In this document: piece by piece, positions 34,132 to 43,961 of the stretch
Layout of the letters: each line of letters opens with the position of its first letter
How positions within the stretch are numbered: position 1 is the first letter of the stretch
NCBI GenBank assembly: GCA_012033335.1
Contig: JAAURB010000004.1
Location: 1-64,000 of the forward strand
Direction: 5' to 3'
DNA: 64,000 nt
Origin: Oscillatoriales cyanobacterium RM2_1_1
GTDB lineage: Bacteria; Cyanobacteriota; Cyanobacteriia; Cyanobacteriales; Microcoleaceae
Position numbers and translations under genes: made by a program
Notes under the pieces: generated by a model
Database searches by the model: none
What the model was told of the DNA's origin: nothing
Seen by the model: the letters and a program-made list of their open reading frames with translations, nothing else

Positions 34132-35898
34132 TCAACGTAATCCTGATTGAACTCGCCAGAGCCCGGCATAGACTCCCTGATATTCTAGTAATTCCTCATG
34201 GCGGCCCGCTTCGACCAATTGACCTTTTTCCATCACATAAATGGCATCGGCATTGCGAACAGTAGATAAGCGGTGGGCGATCGCAATGGTAGTACGGTTT
34301 TGGGTAATCGTTTCCAGGGATCGTTGAATTGCGGCTTCGGTTTCATTGTCAACGGCGGAGGTGGCTTCATCGAGAATTAGAATCGGCGGATCTTTTAAAA
34401 CAGCTCGGGCAATGGCAATTCGCTGGCGCTGTCCCCCCGATAACTTTTGCCCCCGTTCCCCGACAATCGTATCGTAGCCATAGGGCAATGCCTGGATAAA
34501 GTCATTGGCTTCTGCCACTTTTGCCGCCTGGATAATCTCCGCCAAAGTAGCATCAAACGTTCCATAACTAATGTTTTCGGCAACGGTTCCATGGAAGAGA
34601 AAAACATCCTGGCTGACCAATCCAATAGCTTGTCTTAAATCCTGTAGTTTTAAGGCTTCTAGATCAACCCCTTCCAAGGTAATAGTTCCAGATTGAACCT
34701 CATATAAACGCAGCAGTAACTTGACCATTGTGCTTTTCCCAGACCCCGTAGAGCCAACAATGGCAATGGTTTTTCCAGCCGGAATTCTCAGGGATAAATT
34801 GTCAATCACCGGAATCCGATCTCGATAGGCAAAGCTGACATTTTTGAACTCAATATCCCCTTGAATTGAATCCACAGGCAGAGAAATTTTGCCTGGATGA
34901 ATCTCAATGGGTGTATCCAATAAATTCATCACTCGATTGATCGAAGCCATCGCCCGTTGATACTGATCAAAAGTTTCCCCTAACCGGGTCAAAGGCCAGA
35001 GTAATCGTTGGGTAATAAATACTAAAACGCTATAAGTACCTACAGCCAAATCCCCAGAAATCGCTTCTAAGCCTCCTAGGAGTAAAGTTGCAATAAAACC
35101 AAACAAAATCACGATCCGAATCAAGGGAACAAAAGCGGAAGACAGGGCGATCGCCCGTTGATTACTCTGGCGATAGGCATCGCTTTGTTGCTGAATTCGT
35201 TGGGTTTCGTAGGCTTCAGCCGTGAAACTTTTAATGGTGGTAATCCCGGTTAAATTGTTAGACAATTGGCCATTTAACAGGCTGACTTTCTCCCGAACTT
35301 CGGCATAGAGCGGAGCCAGTCGATGCTGAAAAGCAAAGGATCCTAGGATAATAAGGGGCATCGGCAGCATGGCTAACCAGGCAACATTGGGGGCGAGAAT
35401 AAAAAATCCGGTTCCTACCACCAGCACCGTTGTAATTACTTGTAAAATCTCATTGGCTCCCATATCTAGAAACCGTTCAAGCTGATTAATATCATCGTTC
35501 AAAATCGCCATTAAGCTTCCTGTGCTGCTGTCTTCAAAATAGGCCAATTCTAGGTTTTGAAGATGGCTATAGGCATCAAGCCGGAGTTCATGCTGAATCC
35601 TCTGGGCGAGGTTTCGCCAGAGCAATTTATACCAATATTCAAACAGAGACTCTAACCCCCAAACAATCAAACTCAGCAGGGAAAGAATCCACAGTTGAGC
35701 CACGACATTTTGGACTCCCCAATGGGCGATAAAAGAGTTTTGTTCATTCACTACCACATCGACAGCCGCCCCAATTAACACTGGAGGAGCCAGATCAAAA
35801 ACCTTGTTCAAAACCGAACAGATTGATGCCTGCCAGATTCGCAAGCGGTAGCGATGGGAATAGTTTAGTAGGCGTTGTAATGGAGCTGGTTTAGACAC
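34132..35898 (-). CDS. ABC exporter, fused membrane and ATPase domains
   Basis: The 588-residue half-transporter has a six-segment membrane domain (residues about 20-310) and an ATPase: Walker [12 protein letters not shown]-loop [11 protein letters not shown], signature [10 protein letters not shown], Walker [13 protein letters not shown] and H-loop IAHRLST. It most likely works as a homodimer that exports lipid, peptide or drug. The family (MsbA/LmrA-like) does not reveal the substrate. No peptidase domain is present. Confidence 0.9.
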   Translation of the reverse strand: MSKPAPLQRLLNYSHRYRLRIWQASICSVLNKVFDLAPPVLIGAAVDVVVNEQNSFIAHWGVQNVVAQLWILSLLSLIVWGLESLFEYWYKLLWRNLAQRIQHELRLDAYSHLQNLELAYFEDSSTGSLMAILNDDINQLERFLDMGANEILQVITTVLVVGTGFFILAPNVAWLAMLPMPLIILGSFAFQHRLAPLYAEVREKVSLLNGQLSNNLTGITTIKSFTAEAYETQRIQQQSDAYRQSNQRAIALSSAFVPLIRIVILFGFIATLLLGGLEAISGDLAVGTYSVLVFITQRLLWPLTRLGETFDQYQRAMASINRVMNLLDTPIEIHPGKISLPVDSIQGDIEFKNVSFAYRDRIPVIDNLSLRIPAGKTIAIVGSTGSGKSTMVKLLLRLYEVQSGTITLEGVDLEALKLQDLRQAIGLVSQDVFLFHGTVAENISYGTFDATLAEIIQAAKVAEANDFIQALPYGYDTIVGERGQKLSGGQRQRIAIARAVLKDPPILILDEATSAVDNETEAAIQRSLETITQNRTTIAIAHRLSTVRNADAIYVMEKGQLVEAGRHEELLEYQGVYAGLWRVQSGLR

Positions 35899-36775
35899 TT
35901 TAGTAAAATTGATTTGCTCAGGAGAATGTAACTGTAACTATAAGTGTAACGATACTAAAACCGCAACCGTAGATACTAATGTACCTAATATTAATATAAA
36001 GAGTTCTGTATGTTAAAAATAGCTAACTTTAAAGTCGGGGCGATCGCGTTCTCACTCATCCATTAGGATAATATCAAGTTCATCTATTCAGGGGAAGCCC
36101 AGAATTCAGACCTGAATTATCCTGATTCTTTTGAAGTTTGATGCCATCAAATATCAGAATTTTTGAGGAAGATCAACCATGACCCATTCTGACTACTGCG
36201 CTGATTCTACATCTTACGAAACCCGAAAAGTCAGCACCTAAAGGAGTACTAAGCTGTTTTGGGAAAAATCCTTGATAGAACTTTGTAAGATTTTTACAAA
36301 AATTTTATAAATTCTGGAAAAAATCTGAGGATTTTGCTTTCAAACCTCTAACATTTTGAATCTACCTTTGATAGGATAGCAATTGTAAAATTTATACGTT
36401 ATAGTATTAGGTATCTGATAACCCTGATGATCGTTAGTGCTTTACAAAGGTCAATTACTCCTTTAAATCTGGTTCATTATAAGTTTGTTATAAGAACCCC
36501 ATAAGAATGCTGATAGTTCTAAGGTTCTAGAATTGCCAGGCTCTAGGGTTTCTATTTACGACAGTGTACTTACAGCAGTAATCTGGGTAAAAGCAGGTCA
36601 GCGGAGCTGATTTAGGGCTTTTGTTCAAGTCAAATTTAGACGGGTCTTGCCTGAGAGATTGGGGCTGGGGAAACAAGATCAAGGAATTAATTGTCTTTAC
36701 TTTAGTTCCTTTGATTCAAGATCTAGCTTTCAATGCAGAGTTTTCAGAATGTTGTTCTTGCTGGGGGTGCTTCCC
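35899..36775. other. 877-base spacer with a 20-codon ORF
   Basis: This long AT-rich spacer has one short frame with a good ribosome site (GAGGAAG, then ATG at 36179, stop at 36239-36241) encoding MTHSDYCADSTSYETRKVST. It may be a small protein, a leader or a broken gene start. The rest has no recognised gene. It contains TATAGTATTAGG-like promoter-like AT boxes near 36400. Confidence 0.35.
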
Positions 36776-37540
36776 ATGAAGCTTAGTTTTATAGTTTCTA
36801 GATTTAGACTGCCCAGATTTAGGGATTCTAGATCAATTTCCAGATCAAACCGAAAAAACCGGGGCTTGGTACAGCGGCAGCCTCGTCCATTGATACTGGC
36901 TGCCTTACTGACTGGGACTTTAATTGTCCAGGCTTATCATCCTGTTAGTCCGAGTGGTTTTTTACCGCTTAGAGCCCTGATGATTTCAGGGGTCAGAGCC
37001 CAAACCCCCGAGGTCGAAGCCGTTCCCTACAATAGAGCCCAAAGTCAGATCCCCCAGAGTGACTCAACGCTGCAACCCAATCTTGTAATGACTCTGGCTC
37101 AAGCACCTCAGGGATCTTATCTGTCTACTCAGAGGTCTAACTTTCCCGGCTTTTTCCTTCAGGATCAACCCTTATTCAATCGCAGTTTGGGATTGAATCA
37201 GGTCTTTGCTGAAGCCTCCAATCAGTTACCTGATGCCGTTGCTGCAGCAGTGCTCAAGGATGTCATGGAGCGATCCGGGCTTCCTCAAGCTGATCTAAAA
37301 ATCATTGAGGCTAAATCCCAAATGTGGCCCGATGGCTGCCTTGGGTTGGCAAAACCTAATGAGATTTGCACCATGGCTATCGTACCGGGGTGGCGGGTTA
37401 CCATTAGGGGCAGTGATCAACGTTGGGTCTATCGTACCAATCAAAGAGGCACGTTAGTCAAGCTCGATGAATCCATGAGTCAATCCCAGGGAACTATTGA
37501 GAGTGAAACCCTGAACTGGAAACGGTTAGTTACGGGGTGA
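36776..37540 (+). CDS. Secreted protein of unknown function
   Basis: From the ATG at 36776 the protein has 254 residues, with a basic start (KLSFIVSRFRLPRFRDSRSISRSNRKNR) and then a hydrophobic stretch LILAALLTGTLIVQA near 43-57 acting as signal or anchor. The C-terminal domain reads LPDAVAAAVLKDVMERSGLPQADLKIIEAKSQMWPDGCLGLAKPNEICTMAIVPGWRVTIRGSDQRWVYRTNQRGTLVKLD, a pattern that recurs in secreted cyanobacterial proteins. GGGGGTG lies about eight bases before this ATG. Function is unknown. Confidence 0.7.
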   Translation: MKLSFIVSRFRLPRFRDSRSISRSNRKNRGLVQRQPRPLILAALLTGTLIVQAYHPVSPSGFLPLRALMISGVRAQTPEVEAVPYNRAQSQIPQSDSTLQPNLVMTLAQAPQGSYLSTQRSNFPGFFLQDQPLFNRSLGLNQVFAEASNQLPDAVAAAVLKDVMERSGLPQADLKIIEAKSQMWPDGCLGLAKPNEICTMAIVPGWRVTIRGSDQRWVYRTNQRGTLVKLDESMSQSQGTIESETLNWKRLVTG

Positions 37541-37574
37541 AGCGTTGCCCTCCTCAGGGGTATCGTTGTAGTCA

Positions 37575-38672
37575 TTAGACTCCATTTTTACCTGAGGTGG
37601 GCTCTGGTTGACTCAGATTAGTATAGGGGTAAAGTAAATCTGGTTGGATCTCCACCAGAATATTAGCGAGATAAGAAACATGCTCCTGCAGTTGAGCTTT
37701 AACTGCCGCTGAGATCGCCTCTCCCTCAACAATCGAGAGGGTTGGATCGACTTTAATTACCGCCTCCACATGGAGCCGATGACCTAACCAGCGGGCCCGT
37801 AACTGGGCGATCGCATTTGGGGTTACTACATGTTCAATCGAATGCCTCAACGTTTCCAGGGTTTCCGGTTCTACTCCATCCAGTAATCGTGTAAAAATAG
37901 TCTGGCCCGATTCCCAGATAATCCGCAACAGGATCACCGTAATCACTAAACCCACCACTGGATCAGCCCAGCCATAACCCAAAGCCACCCCAATAGCACT
38001 GATCAGAACCGCCAAACTGACAATTCCATCCGCCCGGGCGTGATAACCGTCAGCCACCAAGGCCGCACTGTTGATTTCTCTCCCAACTCGAATGCGAAAT
38101 AGGGCCACTAACTCGTTGCAGACAAAACCCACTACCGCCGCCGCCGCCAAGGCACCCAGGTGTTCCAGGGGTTGAGGATGGAGAAACCGTTCAATGGATT
38201 CATAACCCGTCACCACCGCACTGACAAAAATCAGACCAATAATCGCCAATCCGGCTAAATCCTCCGTGCGACCATAACCATAGGCAAATCGCTGGCTCGG
38301 TTGGCGACGGGTAAATAGAAAAGCCACCGCCAGAGGAATTGAAGTGACCGCATCCCCAATGTTGTGGATCAAATCTCCCAACAAAGCGACGCTGCCAGAT
38401 ATCCAAAAAATCCCCCCTTGAATGATTGCCGCAATGGTCAGGGCTACAAACGACCATTTCACGGCCCATAGTCCCCGCTCTGAAGTAGCAATCTCTGGAT
38501 CAATCGCCCCATGGGTATGACCATGACAGTCTTCGGGGTGGTGATGGGGATGATGATGAGAATGACTTTGGGAATGGTGATGAGAATGGGTTGGAATAAC
38601 AGACTTTGATGACGAAACTGATGATAATGAAACTGGAGTAGTCTCTTGGGGAAAGTTGTCGGGTTGATTCAT
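37575..38672 (-). CDS. Cation diffusion facilitator transporter with His-rich N-terminus
   Basis: The 365-residue protein has six membrane segments and a cytosolic C-terminal domain. The HNIGDAVTSIP and HARADGIVSLAVLI segments carry the metal site (HxxxD pairs). The N-terminus has many histidines (HHHSQSHSHHHPHHHPEDCHGHTHG) typical of zinc/cobalt exporters. It probably exports Zn, Co or Fe. The ATG at 38672 is used; the frame is open upstream to 38741. Cobalt would fit the nearby B12 genes but this is only suggestive. Confidence 0.9.
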   Translation of the reverse strand: MNQPDNFPQETTPVSLSSVSSSKSVIPTHSHHHSQSHSHHHPHHHPEDCHGHTHGAIDPEIATSERGLWAVKWSFVALTIAAIIQGGIFWISGSVALLGDLIHNIGDAVTSIPLAVAFLFTRRQPSQRFAYGYGRTEDLAGLAIIGLIFVSAVVTGYESIERFLHPQPLEHLGALAAAAVVGFVCNELVALFRIRVGREINSAALVADGYHARADGIVSLAVLISAIGVALGYGWADPVVGLVITVILLRIIWESGQTIFTRLLDGVEPETLETLRHSIEHVVTPNAIAQLRARWLGHRLHVEAVIKVDPTLSIVEGEAISAAVKAQLQEHVSYLANILVEIQPDLLYPYTNLSQPEPTSGKNGV

Positions 38673-38794
38673 GATGACAAAGTTAAGCAGGTAAATACCA
38701 GGTTTGCAAATGGACATTAGGATATATCGATGCATCAACAATCCCCTGTCATAGACTTTACTATCCTTTCAAGATAGGGAACCCAGAAACCGAG

Positions 38795-38899
38795 ATGCAT
38801 CGGGGACGCTCGGCATTAACCCCCCATGAAGTCTGCTATGACGATATACAGGTTAAAGATCGGGTGAATTACGGCGAAGCCCATGAGGAATCAGAGTAA
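38795..38899 (+). CDS. Orphan 34-residue frame, possible gene fragment
   Basis: The frame encodes MHRGRSALTPHEVCYDDIQ then VKDRVNYGEAHEESE and a TAA at 38897-38899. The open frame extends to about 38732 without a start. The sequence looks protein-like and might be the end of a lost gene. No family is recognised. Confidence 0.25.
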   Translation: MHRGRSALTPHEVCYDDIQVKDRVNYGEAHEESE

Positions 38900-38976
38900 T
38901 CAATCATTCTCCCTGAATAATTTCAGCATTAGCCTGGCTAATGCTGATACCGTAGTGATATTCTAAACGCCCCTCC

Positions 38977-39612
38977 TCAATTAACTAATCCCGCCCGTAA
39001 TGCCACCACGGCAGCCTGTACCCGATCATCTACAGATAACTTATTCATAATTCCCCGCACATGGGTTTTGATTGTATTTGGGCTGAGGAAGAGCTCCCCG
39101 GCAATTTCCGGGTTACTTTTTCCCTCTACCAATAGCTTCAAAACCTCAGTTTCTCGCTGAGACAGGTTAGCGATTTTGTCATTCTCCCCTTGGGCTGGAG
39201 GTTTGAGTTGCTCAATCACTAAGCGGGCAACCTGAGGATCAAGGTAAGTAGCCCCCTCATAAGCCGCCTGAATGGCCGCCTGCATCCGCTCAATACTGGC
39301 CCCCTTAATGCAATAGGCATCAGCACCGCTCGCCAGCGCTGCAACTACTTCAGAGCGAGCAATATGGGACGTTAGCATCACGACTCTGATCTCGGGCCGG
39401 GCGGCTTTGATTTTCTGGGTGGCTTCAATCCCATCCATTCGCGGTAGACCAATATCCATCAGCACCAGATCAGGTTTTTGTTCCAGGGCCATTTCCAACC
39501 CAATATAGCCATCCTCCGCCATGCCAACCAGGATCATCTCAGGCCATTCGGACAGGACTTGCTCCAAACCCAACTGCATCATGGGGTCATCTTCGACAAT
39601 TAAAATTCGCAT
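38977..39612 (-). CDS. NarL/FixJ-family response regulator
   Basis: From the ATG at 39612 the product has 211 residues. The receiver has ILIVEDDPMM, LVLMDIGLPRMDG with the phospho-acceptor Asp54, VVMLTSH and CIKGAS. The C-terminal LuxR-type HTH reads LSQRETEVLKLLVEGKSNPEIAGELFLSPNTIKTHVRGIMNKL. It is a two-component transcription factor; its kinase is not adjacent. It is convergent with nothing and lies near a histidine phosphatase gene on the same strand, with a 126-base gap. Confidence 0.92.
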   Translation of the reverse strand: MRILIVEDDPMMQLGLEQVLSEWPEMILVGMAEDGYIGLEMALEQKPDLVLMDIGLPRMDGIEATQKIKAARPEIRVVMLTSHIARSEVVAALASGADAYCIKGASIERMQAAIQAAYEGATYLDPQVARLVIEQLKPPAQGENDKIANLSQRETEVLKLLVEGKSNPEIAGELFLSPNTIKTHVRGIMNKLSVDDRVQAAVVALRAGLVN

Positions 39613-39738
39613 GGTGAAGAATAATTGGTTGAGAACAATGGATTTAAAAATCAGCGGACGATCAATCATCCAGCCAATCAATTACCAGACTAGCCTGGAT
39701 TACAACACTCCGAACTCTTTTCTATCCGACTTGCACCG

Positions 39739-40386
39739 TTAATTCCAGCGAATCGTAGTCTCATGCTGACCCAGGTGGGCCGTATCCGCTGTCAGCTCTA
39801 CTTGCCATTCTGGGTGATGACGAACCAGCTTAAACAACGAACACAACGGAACCTTGAGCTGGAAATCCTGTAAAGCCATCGGAGCTAGAGCCTTGGCCGC
39901 CCCAACTACGGATGCCCCATGACCCACCAATAGCAAATTGTCTTCAGGAAAAGCTTCCACCAAGCGTTTGGTCGTGGCTCCAGTACGCTTCAGACATTGA
40001 TCCCAGGTTTCGGGATATTCAGGGGCTCCACCAGGATGATTCAGGGTGATCCGGGGGAACTGCGCGGCCAACTGCTCTAAAAGTAGGGTTTCTGGGAAAG
40101 TAGACATCCATTCGGGATTGAGCCATTCACCTAATCCCCAGTCCAACTTCAAGGGTAAGTCCAGGGCTTCAGCGACCCAAGCTGCCGTTTGAACGGTTCG
40201 TAGAAAAGGCGATGCAAAAATCTGGGTGATTTCCTGACCCACCAAGTGCTTGGCTAATTGCTGAGCCTGAACAATCCCATCATCTGAGAGATGGGGATCG
40301 TAGGGACGCTCAGCCGTATTGAACCAATCGGGATTGACAAAATCAATCCGGTTGCCATGTCGGGCAATCCAAACGGTCTGCACCAT
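39739..40386 (-). CDS. Histidine phosphatase-family protein (phosphoglycerate mutase-like)
   Basis: The 215-residue protein has the catalytic ARHGNR near residue 8, FASPFLRTVQTA with the second conserved Arg, LDWGLGEWL and LLLVGHGAS with the second His. It is likely a phosphatase on a small phospho-substrate, not a true mutase. Substrate unknown. Confidence 0.88.
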   Translation of the reverse strand: MVQTVWIARHGNRIDFVNPDWFNTAERPYDPHLSDDGIVQAQQLAKHLVGQEITQIFASPFLRTVQTAAWVAEALDLPLKLDWGLGEWLNPEWMSTFPETLLLEQLAAQFPRITLNHPGGAPEYPETWDQCLKRTGATTKRLVEAFPEDNLLLVGHGASVVGAAKALAPMALQDFQLKVPLCSLFKLVRHHPEWQVELTADTAHLGQHETTIRWN

Positions 40387-40543
40387 AGGTCAAATTTAAT
40401 CGTCTAAACCTTCCCTTATAATTTGATGAGGCGGTGCCCAATTGTCAAACTGATGGTCAAACCAATTGTTAAAACGATAGTCTTCTGAGAATTGTTGATT
40501 TTTTAGATTAGTTTAGAGAACTTTAGATAATTTTTTGATAGAA

Positions 40544-40903
40544 ATGATTACGGATCGCGATCGCCAGGTTATTCGCCTTATCGTGGAGCGTCAATTGCTA
40601 GCCTTTCAGCAAAATGATGACCAATCAGCCTTTTCCCTGGCTAGTCCTAATATTCGAAAAAAATTTGTCACGGCGGAGAGCTTTGTGTACATGGTGAAAA
40701 GAAACTATCCCGCCGTCTATCGGCCTCGAGGGGTGATTTTTGAGGAACTTGACCTCTCCCAGGAGGTTCCTACCCAGCCAGTGCTATTGCTATCCCCCAA
40801 TGGGGCGCTGGTGAGGGCAATTTATGTCATGGAACAGCAGGCGGATTACAACTGGCGGATTAATGGGTGTTACCTGATGTCCTTAAATGAAAGAATCAAT
40901 TGA
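40544..40903 (+). CDS. DUF4864-like protein
   Basis: This ~119-residue protein has VIRLIVERQLLAFQQNDDQSAFSLASPNIRKKFVTAESFVYMVKRNYPAVYRPRGVIFEEL, matching the DUF4864 pattern (SnoaL/NTF2-like fold). The ATG at 40544 is chosen; the frame starts with TTG at 40535. No Shine-Dalgarno is visible. Function unknown. Confidence 0.8.
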   Translation: MITDRDRQVIRLIVERQLLAFQQNDDQSAFSLASPNIRKKFVTAESFVYMVKRNYPAVYRPRGVIFEELDLSQEVPTQPVLLLSPNGALVRAIYVMEQQADYNWRINGCYLMSLNERIN

Positions 40904-41027
40904 ATCCTGAAGGCGATCTCCAGCCCCAGGATCAGCAAGACGTTTAGCAAGATATTTAGCCAGTTAGTGACCCATCTAAATGGTTGGTCAATCACCATAA
41001 ATTTAGCCAGAAGCCCATTTCAAGTCT

Positions 41028-41066
41028 GGGATTGGTTGTTGGGATTGGTTGTTGGGATTGATTTTG
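41028..41066. repeat. Tandem repeat GGGATTGGTTGTT, three units
   Basis: Two perfect 13-base units and a third diverged one lie about 50 bases before the MscS gene. Confidence 0.7.
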
Positions 41067-41118
41067 AACTGAACTGGAGGATCATAACTTGATAAGACCA
41101 CTTGATGATGACTAGAGG

Positions 41119-42789
41119 ATGATGATCAAAAAGTTATTAGTGCTCTCATTGATGCTCTGGTTGGTCATCTTTGGCAGTGGCTCAATTGTCGCTTCCACCC
41201 TGGCTCAGAATACTCCAAAGGCAACTCCAGAGCTGAATAAGCAAGAAACTGCCTCCGTGGCCCTTGATGGTCGAACGATTTTTAAAGTGAGCAATTCGGA
41301 GGAGTTTGATGCCCAGCAAAGGGCCAGTCTGATCAACTCTGAGCTAAAAGAAACATTGGAGTCAGAGCAATCTGTGCTAGTTCGGGTGGAACAGGGCGAT
41401 CGGCTGCCGACCCTATGGCTGAATGATCAGTATTTGATGACTGTGACCGAACGGGATTCTCAGGCCGGATACACCGTTGAGGAGCAGGCCAGAATTTGGG
41501 CTGGACTACTTCAACAATCCATTAACCAGGGATTGCGGGAACGGAGTATTCCTTTCATCAAAAAAGCGTCAATTCGAGCCCTGGCAATTTTGGCCTGGGC
41601 CTTTGTGCTTCACTGGCTAATCCGGCAGATTTGGAACGGGGTCATCCATCGCTTGCTCAGACGGTTCTGGCCCTTATCTGATAGTCAAGATACTCACCAG
41701 GCATCCCGTAGCCTGAACTTGATTTCTAGTTTGGGGCTTACCAGTGCCCGATTGGGGCTTTGGGTTGCCGTCATCCTCTACATTGCCAATCAATTTCCCT
41801 TGAGTCGTCGCCTGAGTTATCAATTTGGCGGGACTTTGACCTCAACCTTTACCAGCGGGATTATTGCGTTTGGCGATCGCTCCTACACCATCATCGATTT
41901 GCTAATTTTAGGCAGCCTAATCTGGGGCCTGGTACTCACGACTAAGCTTGCCGCAGATATGTTGCGTTCTCGGGTTTTGAGTATTGCTGGCATCAGCCGG
42001 GGCGCTCAAGAAATCATTTCGGTGAGTGTGCGCTATGTTCTGATTATTATCGGAGTGATTGTCTTACTGCAAATCTGGGGCGTTGACCTCAGTTCCCTAA
42101 CGATTATTGCCAGTGCCCTGGGGGTCGGTATCGGTTTTGGCTTTCAGGATATCGCTAAAAACTTTGGCAGTGGGCTGGTGCTGTTATTTGAGCGCCCGAT
42201 TCAAGTCGGAGACTTTGTTGAAATTGGTGAACATCAAGGCACCATTGAACGGGTTGGGGCTAGAAGTACGGTGATGAAGACCCTGGACGAAGTTTCAATC
42301 ATCGTCCCCAATTCCCGCTTCCTGGAAACCGAACTGATCAATTGGCATCATGACAATCCGGTTTCTGGCCTGCGACTGTCCATTGGCATCGCCTATGGAT
42401 CCGATCTAGAAGTAGCCCGTCAAGCCTTACTGGATGTGGCTAGAGCCAATCCTGATGTCTTGGCTACTCCAGCTCCTCAGGTGATATTTACTGGATTTGG
42501 AGATAGCTCCCTGGACTTTGATCTGCGGATTTGGGTAGCTCAACCCCGGCGACAGGTGATCATCAAAAGCAATTTGCTCTATCAAATTGACGCAATTTTT
42601 CGAGAACGCCAGATTGAAATTCCTTTTCCTCAGCAGGATCTGTATCTCCGAGGACAATTGCCCTTAGACATTTCCGCTGAACTGAAATCCCTGCTGTTAC
42701 AATTGCTGCAATATCAACAGCAAAACGGCTTCAGGGCTGACTCTTCATCGCTCCAGCCAAAACCTGACAGCTCAGAAACCTCCCCGTAA
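41119..42789 (+). CDS. Mechanosensitive channel, MscS family
   Basis: The 556-residue protein has a signal-like N-terminus (LLVLSLMLWLVIFGSGSIVA), a soluble region, and then four to five membrane segments. The pore helix and beta domain are clear: IIASALGVGIGFGFQDIAKNFGSGLVLLFERPIQVGDFVEIGEHQGTIERVGARSTVMKTLDEVSIIVPN. These channels open under membrane tension. The start has AGAGG just before the ATG. Confidence 0.92.
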   Translation: MMIKKLLVLSLMLWLVIFGSGSIVASTLAQNTPKATPELNKQETASVALDGRTIFKVSNSEEFDAQQRASLINSELKETLESEQSVLVRVEQGDRLPTLWLNDQYLMTVTERDSQAGYTVEEQARIWAGLLQQSINQGLRERSIPFIKKASIRALAILAWAFVLHWLIRQIWNGVIHRLLRRFWPLSDSQDTHQASRSLNLISSLGLTSARLGLWVAVILYIANQFPLSRRLSYQFGGTLTSTFTSGIIAFGDRSYTIIDLLILGSLIWGLVLTTKLAADMLRSRVLSIAGISRGAQEIISVSVRYVLIIIGVIVLLQIWGVDLSSLTIIASALGVGIGFGFQDIAKNFGSGLVLLFERPIQVGDFVEIGEHQGTIERVGARSTVMKTLDEVSIIVPNSRFLETELINWHHDNPVSGLRLSIGIAYGSDLEVARQALLDVARANPDVLATPAPQVIFTGFGDSSLDFDLRIWVAQPRRQVIIKSNLLYQIDAIFRERQIEIPFPQQDLYLRGQLPLDISAELKSLLLQLLQYQQQNGFRADSSSLQPKPDSSETSP

Positions 42790-42865
42790 CTGAATCCTAC
42801 TCCCGCTTGCATCATCAACACGGCTAGGAGGTTTAGATGCCCTGTATCCGACTGATGAGCTATTC

Positions 42866-42945
42866 CTGTGGAACAGGCATCTTGCCTGTTGTGATTATGG
42901 AACAGAGATCTGGCCTGCTGGGGAACAGCCGAGACGACTGTTCTA
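42866..42945. repeat. Palindromic cyanobacterial interspersed sequence
   Basis: Two related GGAACAG...CATCTTGCCTG(TT) and GGAACAGAGATCTGGCCTGC units lie in the spacer, together with a third GGAACAGCCGAGACGACTGTTC. These inverted units are of a type often found in cyanobacterial spacers. No coding role is seen. Confidence 0.5.
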
Positions 42946-42993
42946 CTCTGCTTAATTCGTAATTTCTAAATCCCTATTCTCAAATCCCTAATC

Positions 42994-43812
42994 CTAAGCT
43001 CCGCTGGAAACTTTTTCAATCAACTCCACCACAGCAACCCGACTGAGCTTTTCATGGCCTGCCGCTAAAACATCTAACGTGGCATGGGCCAACGCTAAGG
43101 GGATGCGGCAGAAATCCAGTGCTGGCCCCTCGGGCAGAGCCTCAGTATAAGCATCCGCCAGGACTAAATTACGGCGAGCATAACTGTGCATTTGTTCCTG
43201 AGCCCAACCCGGGGGAAAAAAGTTAACGCCTCGCTTCAGATCGTCCCGGTAATTGCGAACAATATTCACGGCCTGAAGCCCTCGACCAAATCCCAGGGCA
43301 TACACTCGATTAGTCTGGGTGCCATCGTACCAGGCCCATAGATCCGAGAGTAATAGCCCGACGGCCCCAGCCACACTAAAAGTATATTGGTCGAGATCCA
43401 ATTCTGAATCAATTCGCCAATTGCGCTCGGCCCAATAGGCCATCCGATCTGCCATGGCCGCCGTCGCATCCCAAATCCTGGGGGCAATGCTGGCGGGAGC
43501 CAACTGAGCCCATTCCCCTACCCGCAGAGTGACTTCTGCTAGTAAAGGTTGATAGGGGGAAAACCCAGCTAGAAGTCCTGCCAGATCAGACTCAGAACTG
43601 CCACTTTGCAAACTCAGACTGATGTGCCGGAGGAGTTTACCCTTCGTCACACTATCAAGCTCCCCATGGTCTTCAATTTCATCAATGGCACGCATACAGA
43701 GATAGGCCGATGCAACTGCCTTTTGAAGAATTGGTGGCAAACGGCTGATGGGAATGTAAAACGTTCTACTGGTCTCCTGGAGAACTTCCAGTGCATCCAT
43801 TGGCCAATCCAT
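42994..43812 (-). CDS. Squalene/phytoene synthase-family enzyme
   Basis: The 272-residue product carries the two metal-binding Asp motifs: MRAIDEIEDHGE and NIVRNYRDDLKRGVNFFP. LLSDLWAWYDG and YALGFGRGLQAVNIVRNYR match the family. GAGGAG lies ten bases before the ATG at 43812. Substrate may be farnesyl or geranylgeranyl diphosphate; squalene synthase-like use for hopanoids is plausible, but not certain. Confidence 0.85.
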   Translation of the reverse strand: MDWPMDALEVLQETSRTFYIPISRLPPILQKAVASAYLCMRAIDEIEDHGELDSVTKGKLLRHISLSLQSGSSESDLAGLLAGFSPYQPLLAEVTLRVGEWAQLAPASIAPRIWDATAAMADRMAYWAERNWRIDSELDLDQYTFSVAGAVGLLLSDLWAWYDGTQTNRVYALGFGRGLQAVNIVRNYRDDLKRGVNFFPPGWAQEQMHSYARRNLVLADAYTEALPEGPALDFCRIPLALAHATLDVLAAGHEKLSRVAVVELIEKVSSGA

Positions 43813-43961
43813 GCCTTTATATCTCCTCACACCAAAGTCAGTGGCTTAAGTATCCACCCTCGCGCCGTGCAACTCTACACCTGACTTTACAGTTAATCAC
43901 TATTTGTCTTGTCAGTCCAGGCTTATTTGGATAAGCTTAAGGGAGATTCTCCATTTCAAAA

